A stretch of 64,000 nucleotides of DNA from Hymenochaete sp. R1 (GCA_019400425.1 JAFREE010000061.1:62001-126000), one strand, 5' to 3'; counted from the stretch's first letter, positions 10,581-23,337 are shown. Numbers and translations: made by a program. Notes: generated by a model not told the origin, from the sequence alone.

Positions 10581-13500
10581 CTACCCAAGGAGGTCGGCGT
10601 GCCCAGAGGCAGACAATGCGAGCTGTGTAGCATCATTCAGCGGTTAAATACCATGAAACTGAATAGTGAACTCACGACAAACTCATCATCCAGGTATTTT
10701 GAAACAGATATCTGGTCACCAAGTCCCTTCCTCCGACGTGTCTTCAGTACGAGATCACGAGCCAGCGCTTGCCCACTGGCGGGCTCAAGAGGTCGAAGTT
10801 TTATGCTCGTATCCGTCGGATCACCTATAGTCATTTTAGTATTGGCACATAAGGAATCAAAGCGTGAACAAACCTGGAACTATCGACCAATGATCGAACG
10901 TCTGCAAACAGAAAGCTTGTCCTTGTGTGGCGGTTCGTATATCTGTCTCAAAGCCGTTTGCGTCAATGACAGGAATGAGTGCTTTAATTGTATATAACGG
11001 CGACCCGGCCTTCGGGATGTCCTGTGTGACGTGGCCACGTCGTCTCGCGAGTACAGTGTAGACGGCCGAGATGCAGTCGGCCGGCGCTTGGACCTCCACG
11101 TAATAAATAGGTTCCATAAGCCGAGGCGTAGCCTGAACATAGCGGACAGTTAGTATTGCACTTTTTATTCGTGTTCGGAACTAACCATCAAGAAGGACGA
11201 GTAGCAGACACGTCGAGCAGTTGGGACAATCTGCCCGCCTCCTCTGAAGATAGGTTCTGGGGCTATACTGGCATCGAGCACCCGGAATTTAACGCCTCGT
11301 AGAGCTGCAAATCATTAGCAACATAATGGTCATAAAACGTGTCACCAGCTCACGTTCATCACAAAGTGGGCCTTCTCGCGCTCCCCATTGGAAGCCTTGC
11401 TTAATGTGCTCTTTCACAGTCCCTAGCGTCTTCTTGTCGACTTGGGACGGTAATGTGTCATCCAACAGTATGTTGGGCCCATTGTCATCGGGTCCGAACG
11501 CCCAAATTGACCGAGAAGCAAGAAGGTCCCATTGGTATTTCTCCTGGAAGAAAGACCCTCGTTCTTTCGGCGTCATGCGCATGTTAACGCGGCCGGTCTC
11601 GAGATCCTCTGCGATACCCCTTTCGAGGGGTTCCGCAATCATTGTGATCTTGTTCCTACAAATGAACGTATGTCAAGTTATCAGTAGACGGTTATAAACA
11701 GAGAACCATACTTTTTGTTAGGAGTGTCAGCATAGCACTTCAACGCACTCGTTTCCAAAACTGTTTCGCAGAAACGTGTCACTGGATCAGACACCTTGAT
11801 TTCAATTTCCGAGAACAGTCGCCTTAAATCATGCATTACACAGTCCAAGTACAACTCGCCCGTCCCGACGATAACATGCTCTCCACTTTCCTCGACTTTC
11901 GTCGTTACGAGAGGGTATGATTTGTTGATACTCCGTAGGCCTGACAGCATCTTCGGAAGCTCGGAAGGTTGAATGGGCTCGACGGCAATCTTGAGAACGG
12001 ATTGGGTAATGTGTTTAATGGGGCGGAAGATGTAAAGATCTTCGTCGATTGAAGCCTGCGCGATGGTCGCCGTTTTTGTGATGGAAGGGTCCACTCCACC
12101 AAGTAAAACGAGGTTTCCGGCCGGAACTTCCTCGATAGGAATGTTATACCTTGAAACAGAAAATAAGCGCTGTAATTCGACATAGAGAATAGATGGTATT
12201 ACCGGGATTCGGCAATCCAAATATCCTCCACCGTGGACTTCATCATGTCTTCTTCATCCTCTGGCGAATACCCTTCGCCCAGCACTTTGACTTCCATCCC
12301 CTTCTTGAGCGTCCCACTCATCACGCGACCGAAAGCTCTAAAGCTTTGAGCGTCCGTGGTATGATATAATTTAGATACGTGGACCATAACAGGAGCGGAC
12401 GGGTCACAACGCTGCATGGCATTCGCCAAATCGGATGATAGAGGGCCGTTGTACGTGTTTGCCACTTTTTTAGCAGCTGCCTCTAAAGGCGAAGGGATAT
12501 TCGAAACAATCATATCCACAAGACCTGTCGACGGCCCAAAAAACTGATCTGCGACTGCCTTGAGTAATGGTCGCGTATCCATGTCGTACATGATTGGTTT
12601 GAGCTTAATGCCAAGTGCAGCAAGTGTTTCGCGTAGGTGTTCAGGCTCTTCGCTCACGACATGGCTGTAAAGCTTGTATAGGGGTTCGAGGATGAAGTAC
12701 ACGAAGGTGCGGTTTTGTTCTGGGTCTGCTTGCTTCCGAGTGAACTTGCGGTTCTCTTCATCGAAGTAAATATCTCCCCAGAGCCGAGAAGCAAAGCTTG
12801 GCACATCAAACTTCCCTGTTGATGTCAATAAATTACGAGACCTGATCCCGAGTCTCATACATGTGCAACTCACCATGAAAGTCGGCATACATTTTTGCAA
12901 ATGACCCGAGGGTGAAGCACCAGCCCATATCCGTGCTAGCAAAAGCAACGTTACCTTTTTCTGGACTGACACGCAGCTCTGGGTTCGCATTGATTGCACT
13001 ACGACAATCCATAACTCAGCGATATGCGTATTGCGCTTCATTTTCACTGACCTGATAGCTGTATTCACTTCTTCAATGGTATGTTTGATTTTGTAGAACG
13101 CATCAGCGGGCTTGATTCGGAGTTCAAGTATAAGCCTGTCGATTTTGTTCACCACCAACGTAATTTTGACTTTCTCTTGTACGGCATGCTTGATGATAGC
13201 CTCAGTGTTAGCCATCACCTGAAGGGTACTTCAGTCGAAGTAAACGCGAGCATCCATTTTTTTCACGCACCCCTTCGACAACGTCTACAACCAAGACGAT
13301 ACCGTCTACTAGACGAATTGCTGAAGCGACTTCATCAACGAAATTGACATGCCCAGGAGTATCAATGAAATGGACCAAATTGGACTTCCCGCTTGTTGTT
13401 TGTAAGACCAGAGACATAGGCGAAGATTTGATAGAGATGGCTCGTTCCCGTGCTAGCGTGTGGGTGTCGGTGTATTTGAGCTTATATAGTTCGTCAATGA

Positions 13501-14171
13501 CATACAGAAAGTAGTGTGGCTAGAAAAACTCACCTGTTGGTCCGCATCCCATGCCAGCTCGTGGGTCTCAAATACTAACATGTCCATGAGGGCCGTCTTG
13601 CCGTGATGTAAATGCCCAACCACTGCGACATTCCGCACCATTTCAGGGAACGACGTCATGTTCAAAAGAAACCTTGTGAAGATTCATTTAATCATTGAGA
13701 CCTTGGATTCACCCTCGGAATAAGGCCCACCCTTTATCATACCGAGTTGTCGGCATGTCTTTCTCCTCAATGACCCATTTTCGTACCTTGATGGGAGCAA
13801 TAACTGGCTCAGTCAAGGGCTGAGCGTCTTCTTCTTGTACCAACGTCTCTACATCCTCCCCATATACTTCAGATGCACTGGGATAATATTGCTTGTCCTC
13901 ATGAAGCACGACAGCCTTGTGCACTGGTTCTATACAGAAAGGTCATGAACGTACACGAAGTCGAATGCCTCTACTCACCATCATCCACTTCCATTAAAGC
14001 CATGCTGTCCGCTCCCGAGGGCCGATCATCATCGAACCCCTCTAAAGGTGCCTGTGAATGAGCACGGATATCTGTTCCAAACGTATCCTGCTGAATACCG
14101 TCCTCGTCGTCCGAGTCCAGATCGGCGCCAATGTAGTTTCCAAACTCATCGTAATCTTCCAACGACGCCAT
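10581..14171 (-). CDS. snu114: U5 snRNP GTPase Snu114 (EFTUD2 homologue)
   Basis: Thirteen exons (13979-14171, 13713-13929, 13534-13672, 13271-13480, 13052-13218, 12874-12998, 12203-12815, 11712-12149, 11354-11655, 11186-11304, 10874-11132, 10676-10824, 10581-10622) give 990 residues, close to human EFTUD2. The acidic N-terminus ([18 protein letters not shown]) and the segment [36 protein letters not shown] are diagnostic of Snu114 rather than EF-2. GTPase motifs: GHLHHGKT (G1, about 155-162), DTPGHVNF (G3), NKIDRL (G4). Downstream EF-2-like domains II to V follow, including [75 protein letters not shown] and [12 protein letters not shown]. Snu114 controls Brr2/Prp8 activity during spliceosome activation and disassembly. 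The protein ends in a short 13-residue exon after DDEFV. Confidence 0.97.
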
Positions 14172-14396
14172 TTGGAACGGTAATGACTCTTTTTATACAG
14201 AGAGCTAGATAGCGCGCGGTCTCCTCGAATTAGAGTCAGATGGCTAGGATTTTTCAAGCACAAATACGAAACAAAACAGCTTGAAGACAAGTAGTGCGGT
14301 CACGGTCGCGGACGCGGAAATTGTTTGTAGCGCCCAAACAACGCGCATCACCCTTGTGTGATCCCAGTGCCCCCGACACGGTTAAAACGAACGGCC
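14172..14396. promoter_or_regulatory. Short bidirectional promoter, snu114 / prefoldin 1
   Basis: Only 225 bases separate the divergent start codons of snu114 and the prefoldin gene, so both transcription start regions must lie here. No clear TATA box is visible. Confidence 0.5.
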
Positions 14397-14971
14397 ATGA
14401 GCTCCCTTTCAAATGAAACTCTGCATAAGGTATTTCAGCTAGGTTCGAACATTTTGACAAGGCTGAAATTCGTGTAATAGATACTGCAGCAGATTCAGCA
14501 GACATCTGTGAACTCCCAACGGCAGTTAGCTGTGACTAAAGGCACCCTAAACTCCAAAGAAAGGGAACGCAAAATCCTGCAGCTAACTACCGATGAACTC
14601 AATGGAATGGGCCAGGATGTAAATCTATACAAGGGTGTCGGAAAAATGTGCGTAATCGTTACGACCACAACTACATGCACATGACTCTCGGTCTACTCTA
14701 CCTAGGTTCATGCATACGCCCCGGTCTCAGATGGACAAGGAGCTAAAAGAGCAAGAGAAGGAACTCGTGGAGGAGATCGCCTTGCAAACCAAGAAAGTAC
14801 GACATATCTGCGCCTGAAGCAGAGACGCATTTTGACCAGTTTTAGGCGAAGTTTTTAGAGAAACAATTCAATGATGCTCAGGCCCAACTTCGAGATATTG
14901 TGAGTAGCCAGGCATTTCGTGACGACTCACCCCTAATTCTACTTCAGTTCAATAATGCACCGAAAAGCTGA
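14397..14971 (+). CDS. pfd1: Prefoldin subunit 1
   Basis: Five exons (14397-14429, 14481-14647, 14706-14796, 14846-14899, 14948-14971) give 122 residues, the normal size for a beta-type prefoldin subunit. The N-terminal helix is polar (ILQQIQQTS, SQRQLAVTKGTL), the central hairpin has LTTDELNGMGQDVNLYKGVGKMF, and the C-terminal helix runs through KELKEQEKELVEEIALQTKK and FLEKQFNDAQAQLRDI. The signature (V/L)Y(E/K)GVG(R/K)MF matches Pfdn1. Prefoldin is a cytosolic hexameric chaperone that delivers actin and tubulin to the CCT chaperonin. The first ATG gives an 11-residue first exon; the start is the least certain part. The gene diverges from snu114. Confidence 0.88.
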
Positions 14972-15769
14972 ATCCGGCGAAACACATGTATTTGTACCTT
15001 TGTGCGTCCCATCGCAGATCGAGCGTCTCGAACGAATGGCGCTCGATAAGGCTTGTCTCCCTGCAGGGCATGGATGCTGAATGCCTCAGAGTGTAAGCGC
15101 TACCACGTATCTTGGACCATCACATATAATTTTGAACGACTAAAACATCCCAATGACCAATGCTGGCGCCAAGGCAATATGCGCAGCTGAACTGGTTTCA
15201 TTAAACTTGCCCGATCGCAATTAACAGGTATGCTCAATGCTCCCGAAGGATGCCGCTGCTTTGCTGCTCCTTCGCTTGAAAGATACATGAAACTAAAGAG
15301 CGCTGGCTATCTCTGTTAGCCTTCTGGTCTAGCAAACGTCGGCGCTAAGCTTGCCGCGTGAGCTTCGGAGGTAATGGCTGGGATGGCCGTATCCTGAAAA
15401 GGGACTGTTTCGGCGGAGCTGTGTTTTTATTCCCCTTTCTTTCAGCGTGCCTCAGACTCTTCCGCGTTTTTTTTGTTCCCTACTCAATTGCCACGGTGCA
15501 GGCATGGTCAAGTACGGAGTCAATTACGACATGTTACACATAGATTGTGGTAGGCTCGCGGCCTTTTACGGCGATGCTACGGTTGGTCTTTACCTTTACC
15601 TTTGGGAGGCTACAATCTGCTTCCATCAGATCGGCTTTTACGGATGAATACATTACTCTATATTTTCTGACGCATCTCGTGTAGTTAAATGACGGCGAAG
15701 AAAGGACACTATCATCTCTTCCCGCTCCTCCGTTCATACAACTTTTTTTGCTCAGTTCAATGATATTCT
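14972..15769. other. Upstream region of the first DUF6533 gene
   Basis: There is no supported gene. The segment 15361-15424 has a recognisable counterpart at 21194-21258, upstream of the third tandem copy, sharing blocks such as GTATCCTGAA and CGGCGG.GCTGTGT about 400 bases before each start codon. Confidence 0.45.
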
Positions 15770-17413
15770 ATGATCGGTATCACCAACCTGACTCCAGAGC
15801 TTCTTCATACACTTGAAGCCCTTCAAGCATCAAGCGTACGTTTTTCTTCCTGTATTGAACGAAGTCTTGTTCTCATTACTCGGTTCACAGTTTTTGGATA
15901 GTGAGTGAGTCGTATCGCTTTATTCCATAGCAGATTTAAGTCCCTCTATCTATGCTAGTCGGAAGCTGTGCCGTGTTGGTGAGCCAATCTGGTGATGCTT
16001 TCTTCAGGTACCATGACTTATTCTTTATAGTGTTATGATTTCATTCTTACCTTGGACGACGAGTATACGCTCGTCTGGTCGAGCACGATGCACTGGACAA
16101 TGAAGTCATTGTTTTTATTATCGCGGTACCTTCCGTTCGTGGACCTTACCATCACTATATCTCGTAAGCTTCATACTGGTCTAGTAACGCAATAATACTG
16201 ATCCTGTCTGGCCTATCAGGTCACTTCTGGACCAATATGACATCAAAAGAATGCTCCCTCTCTTACAAAAGTGCCGGATGTGCGTATTACGACTCAAAAG
16301 CTATTGGCAATTGTTTAACAACTGTGAACAACATGCAGGGCTCATCAATTTAGGAATCGGGGTCGCAGAATGTGAGTGGCTTGCCTCGCTGGTATACTGG
16401 CTTCGTTGATATGGGTCTCAGTGATCCTTTGGCAACGCACTCGTGCCATCTGGGGAAATACGAGACGAATTACGATCCTTATGTTGATTTGGGCAGCGGT
16501 GGCCTTCGTTAGCGAGGGCATAATCATGATTCTTTTCATGGACTCCATAAAGTGTAAGTTCTTCACACTGAAACTCATAATGTCCCGTTTCGAGATATCG
16601 GGATAGTCGCGCAAATGTCATTACCAAGTGGTCTGGAGGGCTGCACTGTTGTTTCGGGTAACACCTTGTTGGTCCAGGTCTGGATTATAATGATGGTTTA
16701 TGAAGCAGGTTCGATCCCGGTCTATCGATGACAGTAACTTCTGGGACATTGATCATAACAAGCACAGGTATTATAATACTCATGATTGTGAAGGGAGTGG
16801 AGCTTTGTGCGTCGTATATGCATTTTCTCTTGATTTTCCTTCTCAGACGAGATCGCAGACAAGAGACAAGGCAGGAATAAATTGCTGGATGCAGTATTCA
16901 AAAATGGTAAGCTATTTCCTCTCTGATTTACTGTGCTCATCACGCGAGGTTCCAGGGTTTCTATTCTACGTTTATATATACGGTACGTATCTCCATATGA
17001 TTGTAGAAGTGCTTTTGACATGCATTAGCTTTATCAGTTGCCAACGTCGTTGTAATTACGCACTTATCGGTGTGTCAGGCTCAGCATCAATGGTTGGTTT
17101 TGTACTGACGGTCAAACGTGGGATAGCGCGATTTTGCGTCGATGCTTGCCAGGTGAGCTGAAATTTGCGCTCTTCCTAATCTACGCGTAGCTCATCGGCC
17201 ATTTCAAGCATGGAGAGGGTCATCCACTCTGTGCTCACCAGCCGCGTCCTTTTCCAGATCAGAAAGGCTGGCGACAAAAACAACGAAATTGAATCGACTA
17301 CCATGATGGATACATTCTCGATATCCGTCTGCGAGGTCCAGCCGATTTCTTGCCGTACTTTAGACACTGAAAGCACGATATTGTCGGAATTCCCAGCAAG
17401 GACTCACGTCTGA
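15770..17413 (+). CDS. DUF6533 multipass membrane protein, tandem copy A
   Basis: About 14 short exons, starting 15770-15835, then a 10-nt exon 15891-15900 and a 20-nt exon 15959-15978, reassemble without a stop. The DUF6533 segment follows: CYDFILTLDDEYTLVWSS through SRYLPFVDLTITIS (about residues 33-75). Later conserved blocks include LSYKSAGWLINLGIGVAELILWQRTRAIWGN, LPSGLEGCTVVSGNTLLVQVWII, GFLFYVYIYALSVANVVVITHLS and RDFASMLAR. The hydrophobic segments fit a seven-helix-like membrane protein; the C-terminal 65 residues are polar. DUF6533 proteins are numerous in Agaricomycetes and have no established function. The gene is more diverged than copies B and C (Cys for Val at the DUF6533 start, a different tail) but shows no disabling change. 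The ATG chosen is the one in frame with the conserved second exon. Confidence 0.8.
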
Positions 17414-18601
17414 CAGCGCGGACCCTACATTCTTTCCTTGTGGCTGAACGTATTTTAAATGTACTATATCAGACGTATGTTCAGGAGTACAGGCCTAGTG
17501 GAGGCGCAAACTCTTTGGACACCCGCTCTTAGTAATACAATTGGTAGCCCTCACGTTTTGTGATCGTTGTTCTTACTCTTTCGCGCGACGAGGCTGTCGA
17601 TCAACTGGCCTAAAGCGGGTGTCCAAATAATTTACGTAATCCGTATTTTTCTAAGCGAGCCGTAGGTATCCGGGCCGCCCCCAGATCCAAAGACCTCGCC
17701 GAAATGCCTTGCCTCCAAGTCTCTCCCTAACATGACATGAAATTGCACATACTGTTTGACCCGCTTCCCCACTGGTATACTAAAGATGAAACTTTTCTCG
17801 ATAAACCTCTCCATTTTCCTAGAACTTCAATATTTGTCGTCCGATTAGTTGGATTGTCGTTCTGCACTTGTCATCCCGTCCGACATCTACCAGTAGGATT
17901 CCGCTATTGAATCCGGCTTTGTCTCAACTCAATGCAACGTCGAAGTTCTAAGTGTGGAAGGTACGGCCTCTAATTCATGGTCGTTTCTTCGACCGATTCT
18001 ATTGATGGTTTTTATCAGGAGTAGGATAGGGGCAACATGCGGTTCTATTTTGTCGTAAGTCGGACATCTCTTCCATCCGATGAGTATGGGCTTACGGTTG
18101 TTCTCTTTATAGGCCAACGCAAACGAGTCATGGAAGAGGCAAAAACTCTTCAGGCGGCGTGATGAGTGATTCGAGATCCTTTTTTCATGTTTCCAGTACG
18201 CGTAAAGATCGTATCATCCTGCTTGGGCATCAGCACAGCGATGCAATGCTTCGCGTCGCTGTGCCTCATGGTCCCTGCTTCAATTCATACTAAATACCAA
18301 ATTTCACGCGCTAGATCTGCATGCTCTCTTACGAGAGGCTAACAATTCTCTACGAGGGAAACGAAGTATTCCAAATGAATTCACGGCGGTATTTTACTTC
18401 CTCTTCCAATCTAGCACTGGCATGCAATCAACTTCCATTTGCATGGAGTTTGAGAGTACGTTTCTCTTTTTTTGTTCAATGCCGGAGACTTTATTGAAAG
18501 TCTCATAGGGTTATAAGAAGATAGAAACTTGGCTTTCGCTCTACAGGTATTTCTTCCGTCTTTTTTGGTAATAAGAGCCTTCCTTTCTGCTTTTGACGCT
18601 C
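17414..18601. other. Spacer between DUF6533 copies A and B
   Basis: About 1.2 kb with no supported gene. Short frames on both strands show no family signal or splice pattern. It probably holds the 3' end of copy A and the promoter of copy B. Confidence 0.45.
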
Positions 18602-20305
18602 ATGGATTCATCTACAATCTTAACTCCAAATTTCGTTCATACCCTCCACAACTTGCAGATATCGAGCGTAAGTTCAATTTATATTAATGGTGAATGATGC
18701 TGGTTTATCAACTTTGAGACTTTACAGTTCATAGACAGTAGGGCCTTTTGGTGATTTGCTCCATGACAAGTGCTTACCATTTTTTCCACCAGTTGGAAGC
18801 TATGCAGTATTGGCAAGATGATCGTTCTGCCTTTTCATGACTATATTTGACTTTGTTTAGGTTTATGACTACTTGATCACCTTCGATGACGAGTATACGC
18901 TTATCTGGCCAAGTAAGACTCGGATACATTGGACGATGAGAACACTCTTTTTCTTGACACGGTACCTGCCATTCGTGGATCTTTCTATCACGGCTTCCCG
19001 TGAGTCGGTCGTTGTTCTAGAGAGAATTTGAAGATGCTTATCCAGGGTACGGGATGTAATCATTATCAAAACAAGGTCATTTCCAAAGAAACATGACTCC
19101 CGAAGCATGCTCGCTTTCGTACAAAAGCGCCGGATGTACGTCTAAGATTGAAGAGCGAATGGGCATTGAAGCTGATTTCATTATGCAGGGCTCATTAACA
19201 TAGGCGTAGTGGTGGCAGAGCGTGGGTGCCTTGTCTTTTTTGAGTCCGCGGCATGACGTGCTCAATAGCTCTTATATCTAGTGATTCTATGGCAGCGCAC
19301 TCGAGCGGTCTGGGGAAACACGAAGCGCATAACAATCTATATGTTGGCTTGGGCTGCCATTGCCTCCATTACCGACGGCATAATTATGTTATTTTTTATG
19401 GATTCCATTGATTGTGAGTAACGGCTCCGTCCTTGCGTAGCTAACAGAACGTACTGAATCTAAAGTGCTCGGAATAGTCAAACACGTGTTATTACCAAGC
19501 GGTCTGGACGGTTGCCTCATAACGTCGGGAAACACCATGTTGGTTGAGGTCTGGATTATTCTGATGGTATATGAAGCAGGTTTGGAGTAGACAAGTTTTA
19601 TGTTTATGGTTTGATTCTTGGTAGCGCTGATGAGAAATCTTAATAGGGATTTTATTCCTCATGATTGTGAAAGGGGTCGAGTTTTGTATGTCGATGACTT
19701 TCTGTCCGTTATCCATAATCTGACGACCCTTGTAGATAAGGAACACGGAAAATCGAAACTTCGAGATGCAGTCTTCAAGAATGGTACGTGATTCAGTTTT
19801 TCTCCACCTCAATACTGATGCAGATTTGTACACTGCCATAAATCAGGTTTCATGTTCTATGTATACATCTATGGTACGGCCCTGTTAGGAAGACCTTCCT
19901 TAAACTAACTTGTTCCAGCCCTGTCTGTTGCGAATGTCGTGGTGATTCTTCACTTATCGGTATGCCATTGCCATCAACTATCGTCTACCTTGCTGATGAT
20001 CATGTTTGTTCAAGCGCGACCTTGCATCAATGCTTGCGAGGTGAGTATTTTTGTATATTCTCTGTGTCATACGCATATAACTTCTTCCTCTGAGCAGTGT
20101 CGAAAGAGTAATACACGCTACCCTCACCGGCCGCCTCATGTTCCAAATTCGAAAGGCAGGAATGGTAGGGAGAGAATTTGACGCAGCGTCGGACTTGGAT
20201 AGCATGCAATTTAAGGAGCAGCAGGAATCTCGTCGAACACTCGACACAGAAAGCGGGGTAATCTCTGAGATTCAGTTAGAGTCCACGTCTAGTAGTTGCC
20301 GTTAA
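18602..20305 (+). CDS. DUF6533 multipass membrane protein, tandem copy B
   Basis: Same exon plan as its neighbours, including a 10-nt exon (18728-18737, coding FID) and a 20-nt exon (18793-18812, GSYAVL). The intron after the 20-nt exon starts with GC (18813-18814), where copies A and C have GT. The DUF6533 block reads VYDYLITFDDEYTLIWPS to TRYLPFVDLSITAS. It is followed by LSYKSAGWLINIGVVVAE, ILWQRTRAVWGNTKRITIYML, GIVKHVLLPSGLDGCLITSGNTMLVEVWIILMVYEAG, GFMFYVYIYALSVANVVVILHLS and RDLASMLAR. The cytosolic-type tail contains TLTGRLMFQIRKAG and LDTESGVISE, which resembles the end of copy C. Probably an integral membrane protein of unknown role; a receptor-like function is speculation. Confidence 0.85.
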
Positions 20306-21555
20306 GGTGCTATACTCTACTGGATCAGCTTTTCGTCGGGTATAGTCCAGGGTGTAGAGCCCTCTTACCAAACGAAATCAGACTTTTCTGCAAGCCGCCG
20401 TGACGTTCTTCTATTCACATTATTACTATCGTCCGTCATATTGCCACTAGTAAGTGGAGGATGAGATTAATGTGTCGTGACGCATAAAAGCGGTCGCGGC
20501 TAACTGCCGCAACGGCCCGGGCCGTTCTTAGTTTCATTACCAAAGCCGCGTGTGCGTCCGCTGTCCATGCCTTAAAGCAAGTTCAACTTTGAACCACCAT
20601 AGTGGATATGAATTTCGTCCTAGAATCCAATTCTTGAATCCTATTTTCTGCACAAAACACCTATCACTATCTTCAATCTCATTACTTATTACGGAAAACC
20701 CACTCTTGGGTCCATGCTTCTCGGAAGGAGGACATGCTTTAGCGCCCACGTCTTCTATCCGTCTTTGGGGACATATCTATAGTTGAACGGGTTCATTGTG
20801 TGAACGAAAACTGTGGTTATGGTTAGACGCAGATCATCTTCTTAGTTGATTGATGTGTACAAATGACCTTATCGTGGGTGTGTATAAAAGGTATGAAGGC
20901 CCTATCTCGTTCGATCCATTTCCTGAATTCTCAATTGTTTGCCCAGCCGTTAGACCACTGGCAGGAAGCGAACTGTGGTCTTCTTCCTCTTTTTTATAGT
21001 AACGCGCTTCTCCAACATTATAAGCCTGATTATATCTTAAACCCGGCGTACGCACACTCTTTCGGGTGACCCAGTGTACCTTCTGGGACGTGCTCATGAG
21101 CAAAGGCCGACTCACTCGTTTCGAGCTAGGCGCGGTCGTAACATCTCCGTCCATCACTATTAGCCTTCTTAGCTGATGTCAATGATTTTCCATAGCTTTC
21201 GGAGGCATTTTGGGTGAAGGATGTATCCTGAACCGGAACGTGCTCGGCGGTGCTGTGTGAACTCAGATTTACTTCGTGATTCACTTGCTGGGGATTCTTC
21301 TTCTCTTCGTACCGGTGGTCTTTGGATCGGTCAAGATCAACTCGCGAAGGGATTACGGCGGTCCCTTGCTTCCTAACTCGCCTTCAGTTCTTTATGAGTA
21401 ATTTTCATTAGATTGAACTTTGCGAAAGATGCCCTGCTCCATGAGGGCGCCATCTTAATACAGAATCCCTTTAAAGAGCTTAGATGTACGGCTGGATATA
21501 CGACAATCAAATTTGCATCTTTCAGACTCTGACTTCCCCAGCACTCCATACTACA
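20306..21555. other. Spacer between DUF6533 copies B and C
   Basis: About 1.25 kb without a supported gene. It includes the block 21194-21258 that resembles the sequence upstream of copy A. Nothing else recognised. Confidence 0.45.
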
Positions 21556-23184
21556 TGGCTGCATTTGCTCAAGAGGCTCTCGAACTTCTGCATGCTCTAA
21601 AAGGCCTTCAAGTTTCGGGTGTACGTCGTCTTCCATGACTATTGTGAATGAATATCTATCTGATCATGCGTTTAGTTCATAGACAGTGAGTTGCTCACCG
21701 GCAAATGGTACTGCGTGCTGATCATTATTACTTTTAGCTGGGAGCTACGCATTACTTGTATGTTTCCCTTTTCGTGGCATATCAAGACTTCTCATATTTT
21801 ATTAGGTTTACGACTACATCCTTACCTTCGAAGATGAACGTACCCTCATCTGGCCAGGTCAAATGAACTTAATGAAGGCGCTCTTCTTCCTGACACGGTA
21901 TTTACCATTCGTCGACTTGTCCATCACAGCATCCCGTGGGTTGTTTCTTTCAACTCTGTATGAGACTGGTCTCTGAATCGTTCATTTTCGTAGATCACTT
22001 CCGGTCCAACATGTCGCCCGAAGAGTGTTCGCTTGCGTATAAAAGCGCCGGGTGTACGTCGAACCGAGCTTCTTATCATACCATTCCCTCTAATCATAAA
22101 GCATTTGCAGGGCTCATCAACATTGGTATCATTGTCGCCGAACGTATGTTCTCCAAAAAAGCAGTTTCAGCAGTGACCGAGATTCTTTGCAGTTGTTTTA
22201 TGGCAGCGTACGCGTGCCGTCTGGGGCAATGAGAAACAAAAGACCGTGGCCATGTCAGTCTGGGCTGCAGCAGCCTTCATGGCTGACATCGTTATCATGG
22301 TATTCTTCATGAATTCCATACAATGTGAGATTTACAATTTGTGTCCATGCGTTAATTGATACTGACAACTTAAATGTTCCAGTTTCTCAGCTACCAAGTA
22401 AGTTAGACGGGTGTCTTGTTACCTCGGGAAACACGATGCTGGTCGCGGTCTGGATTATACTGATGGTATACGAAGCTGGTGAGGGCCAGGTAATGGCATT
22501 AGCGAGTGGCAACCTTATATTCACTTTTGTGTAGGGATACTGGTGCTCATGATCGTAAAGGGCATACAGCTCTGTGAGTTTCTTTCATTTGAATTGTGTG
22601 CTTCATGCTCACGAATAATTGTAGATAGAGAACAAGGAAAGTCTAAGCTTCTCGATGCGGTGTTCAAAAGTGGTGCGTAGCTTCAAGGTACTTGTCGGCA
22701 TACGTATTAATGTTTCTTACTCAGGCTTCATGTTTTATGTATACATCTATGGTAAGATTGGCTCGTCTCGGGAGACAATTATCTTCGACCTGACTTTTCC
22801 TAGCCTTATCAGTCGCCAATGTTGTGGTCATAACTCACCTCTCGGTAAGCTGGATTTATTTGTGATCACTGGAGTTGTGCGAATAAGCACGGTTTTGTAG
22901 CGGGATCTTGAATCAATGCTTGCAAGGTATGCTTTGCGAGTTGTTCGAGCATTAAGCTCGATCTAATATTCTACTTTTAATTTAGTATCGAGAGGGTTAC
23001 GCACTCTATCCTCACTGCTCGCCTCATGCTCACGATTAAAAAAGTCGGAAACGGTGATATAGACTACGAGTCATCGGCTCAGTTAGACACTATTAAGTTC
23101 GAAGAACGGCTTCAGCAGCATTCACGAGGTACTTTTGACACAGAGAGTGGTGTTATGACTGGGTCTCGGTTCGATTCAGACTAG
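21556..23184 (+). CDS. DUF6533 multipass membrane protein, tandem copy C
   Basis: The third tandem paralogue, again with a 10-nt exon (21676-21685) and a 20-nt exon (21738-21757) after the first exon. Conserved blocks in order: VYDYILTFEDERTLIWPG, LTRYLPFVDLSITAS, MSPEECSLAYKSAGWLINIGIIVAE, LVLWQRTRAVWGNE, LPSKLDGCLVTSGNTMLVAVWIILMVYEAG, YREQGKSKLLDAVFKSG, GFMFYVYIYALSVANVVVITHLS, RDLESMLAR. The tail ends with FDTESGVMTGSRFDSD, parallel to copy B. Function unknown; see the other copies for the family. B and C are closer to each other than to A in the tail, suggesting stepwise duplication. Confidence 0.85.
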
Positions 23185-23337
23185 TAATCGTTGCTTTTCT
23201 TCCCATATCTATGGAACCATGCTAAATGTAATATTGTATAAGTATTCCTTCGATTAAACAGAATATATGCTTCGATAGATCGCACAGGATTGTATTATAT
23301 ATAATTAGGCCACAAATCTGTGACTTGTTTTGCATGC

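Noticed and set aside
16705..16720. GGTTCGATCCC string resembling a tRNA T-loop
   Set aside because: It is the 5' end of an intron in DUF6533 copy A, and no acceptor stem or anticodon arm fits around it.
15770..23184. DUF6533 trio as STE3-type pheromone receptors
   Set aside because: The sequence carries DUF6533 hallmarks (YDYxLTFxDExxLIW) and none of the STE3 signature I know; a receptor role is not supported.
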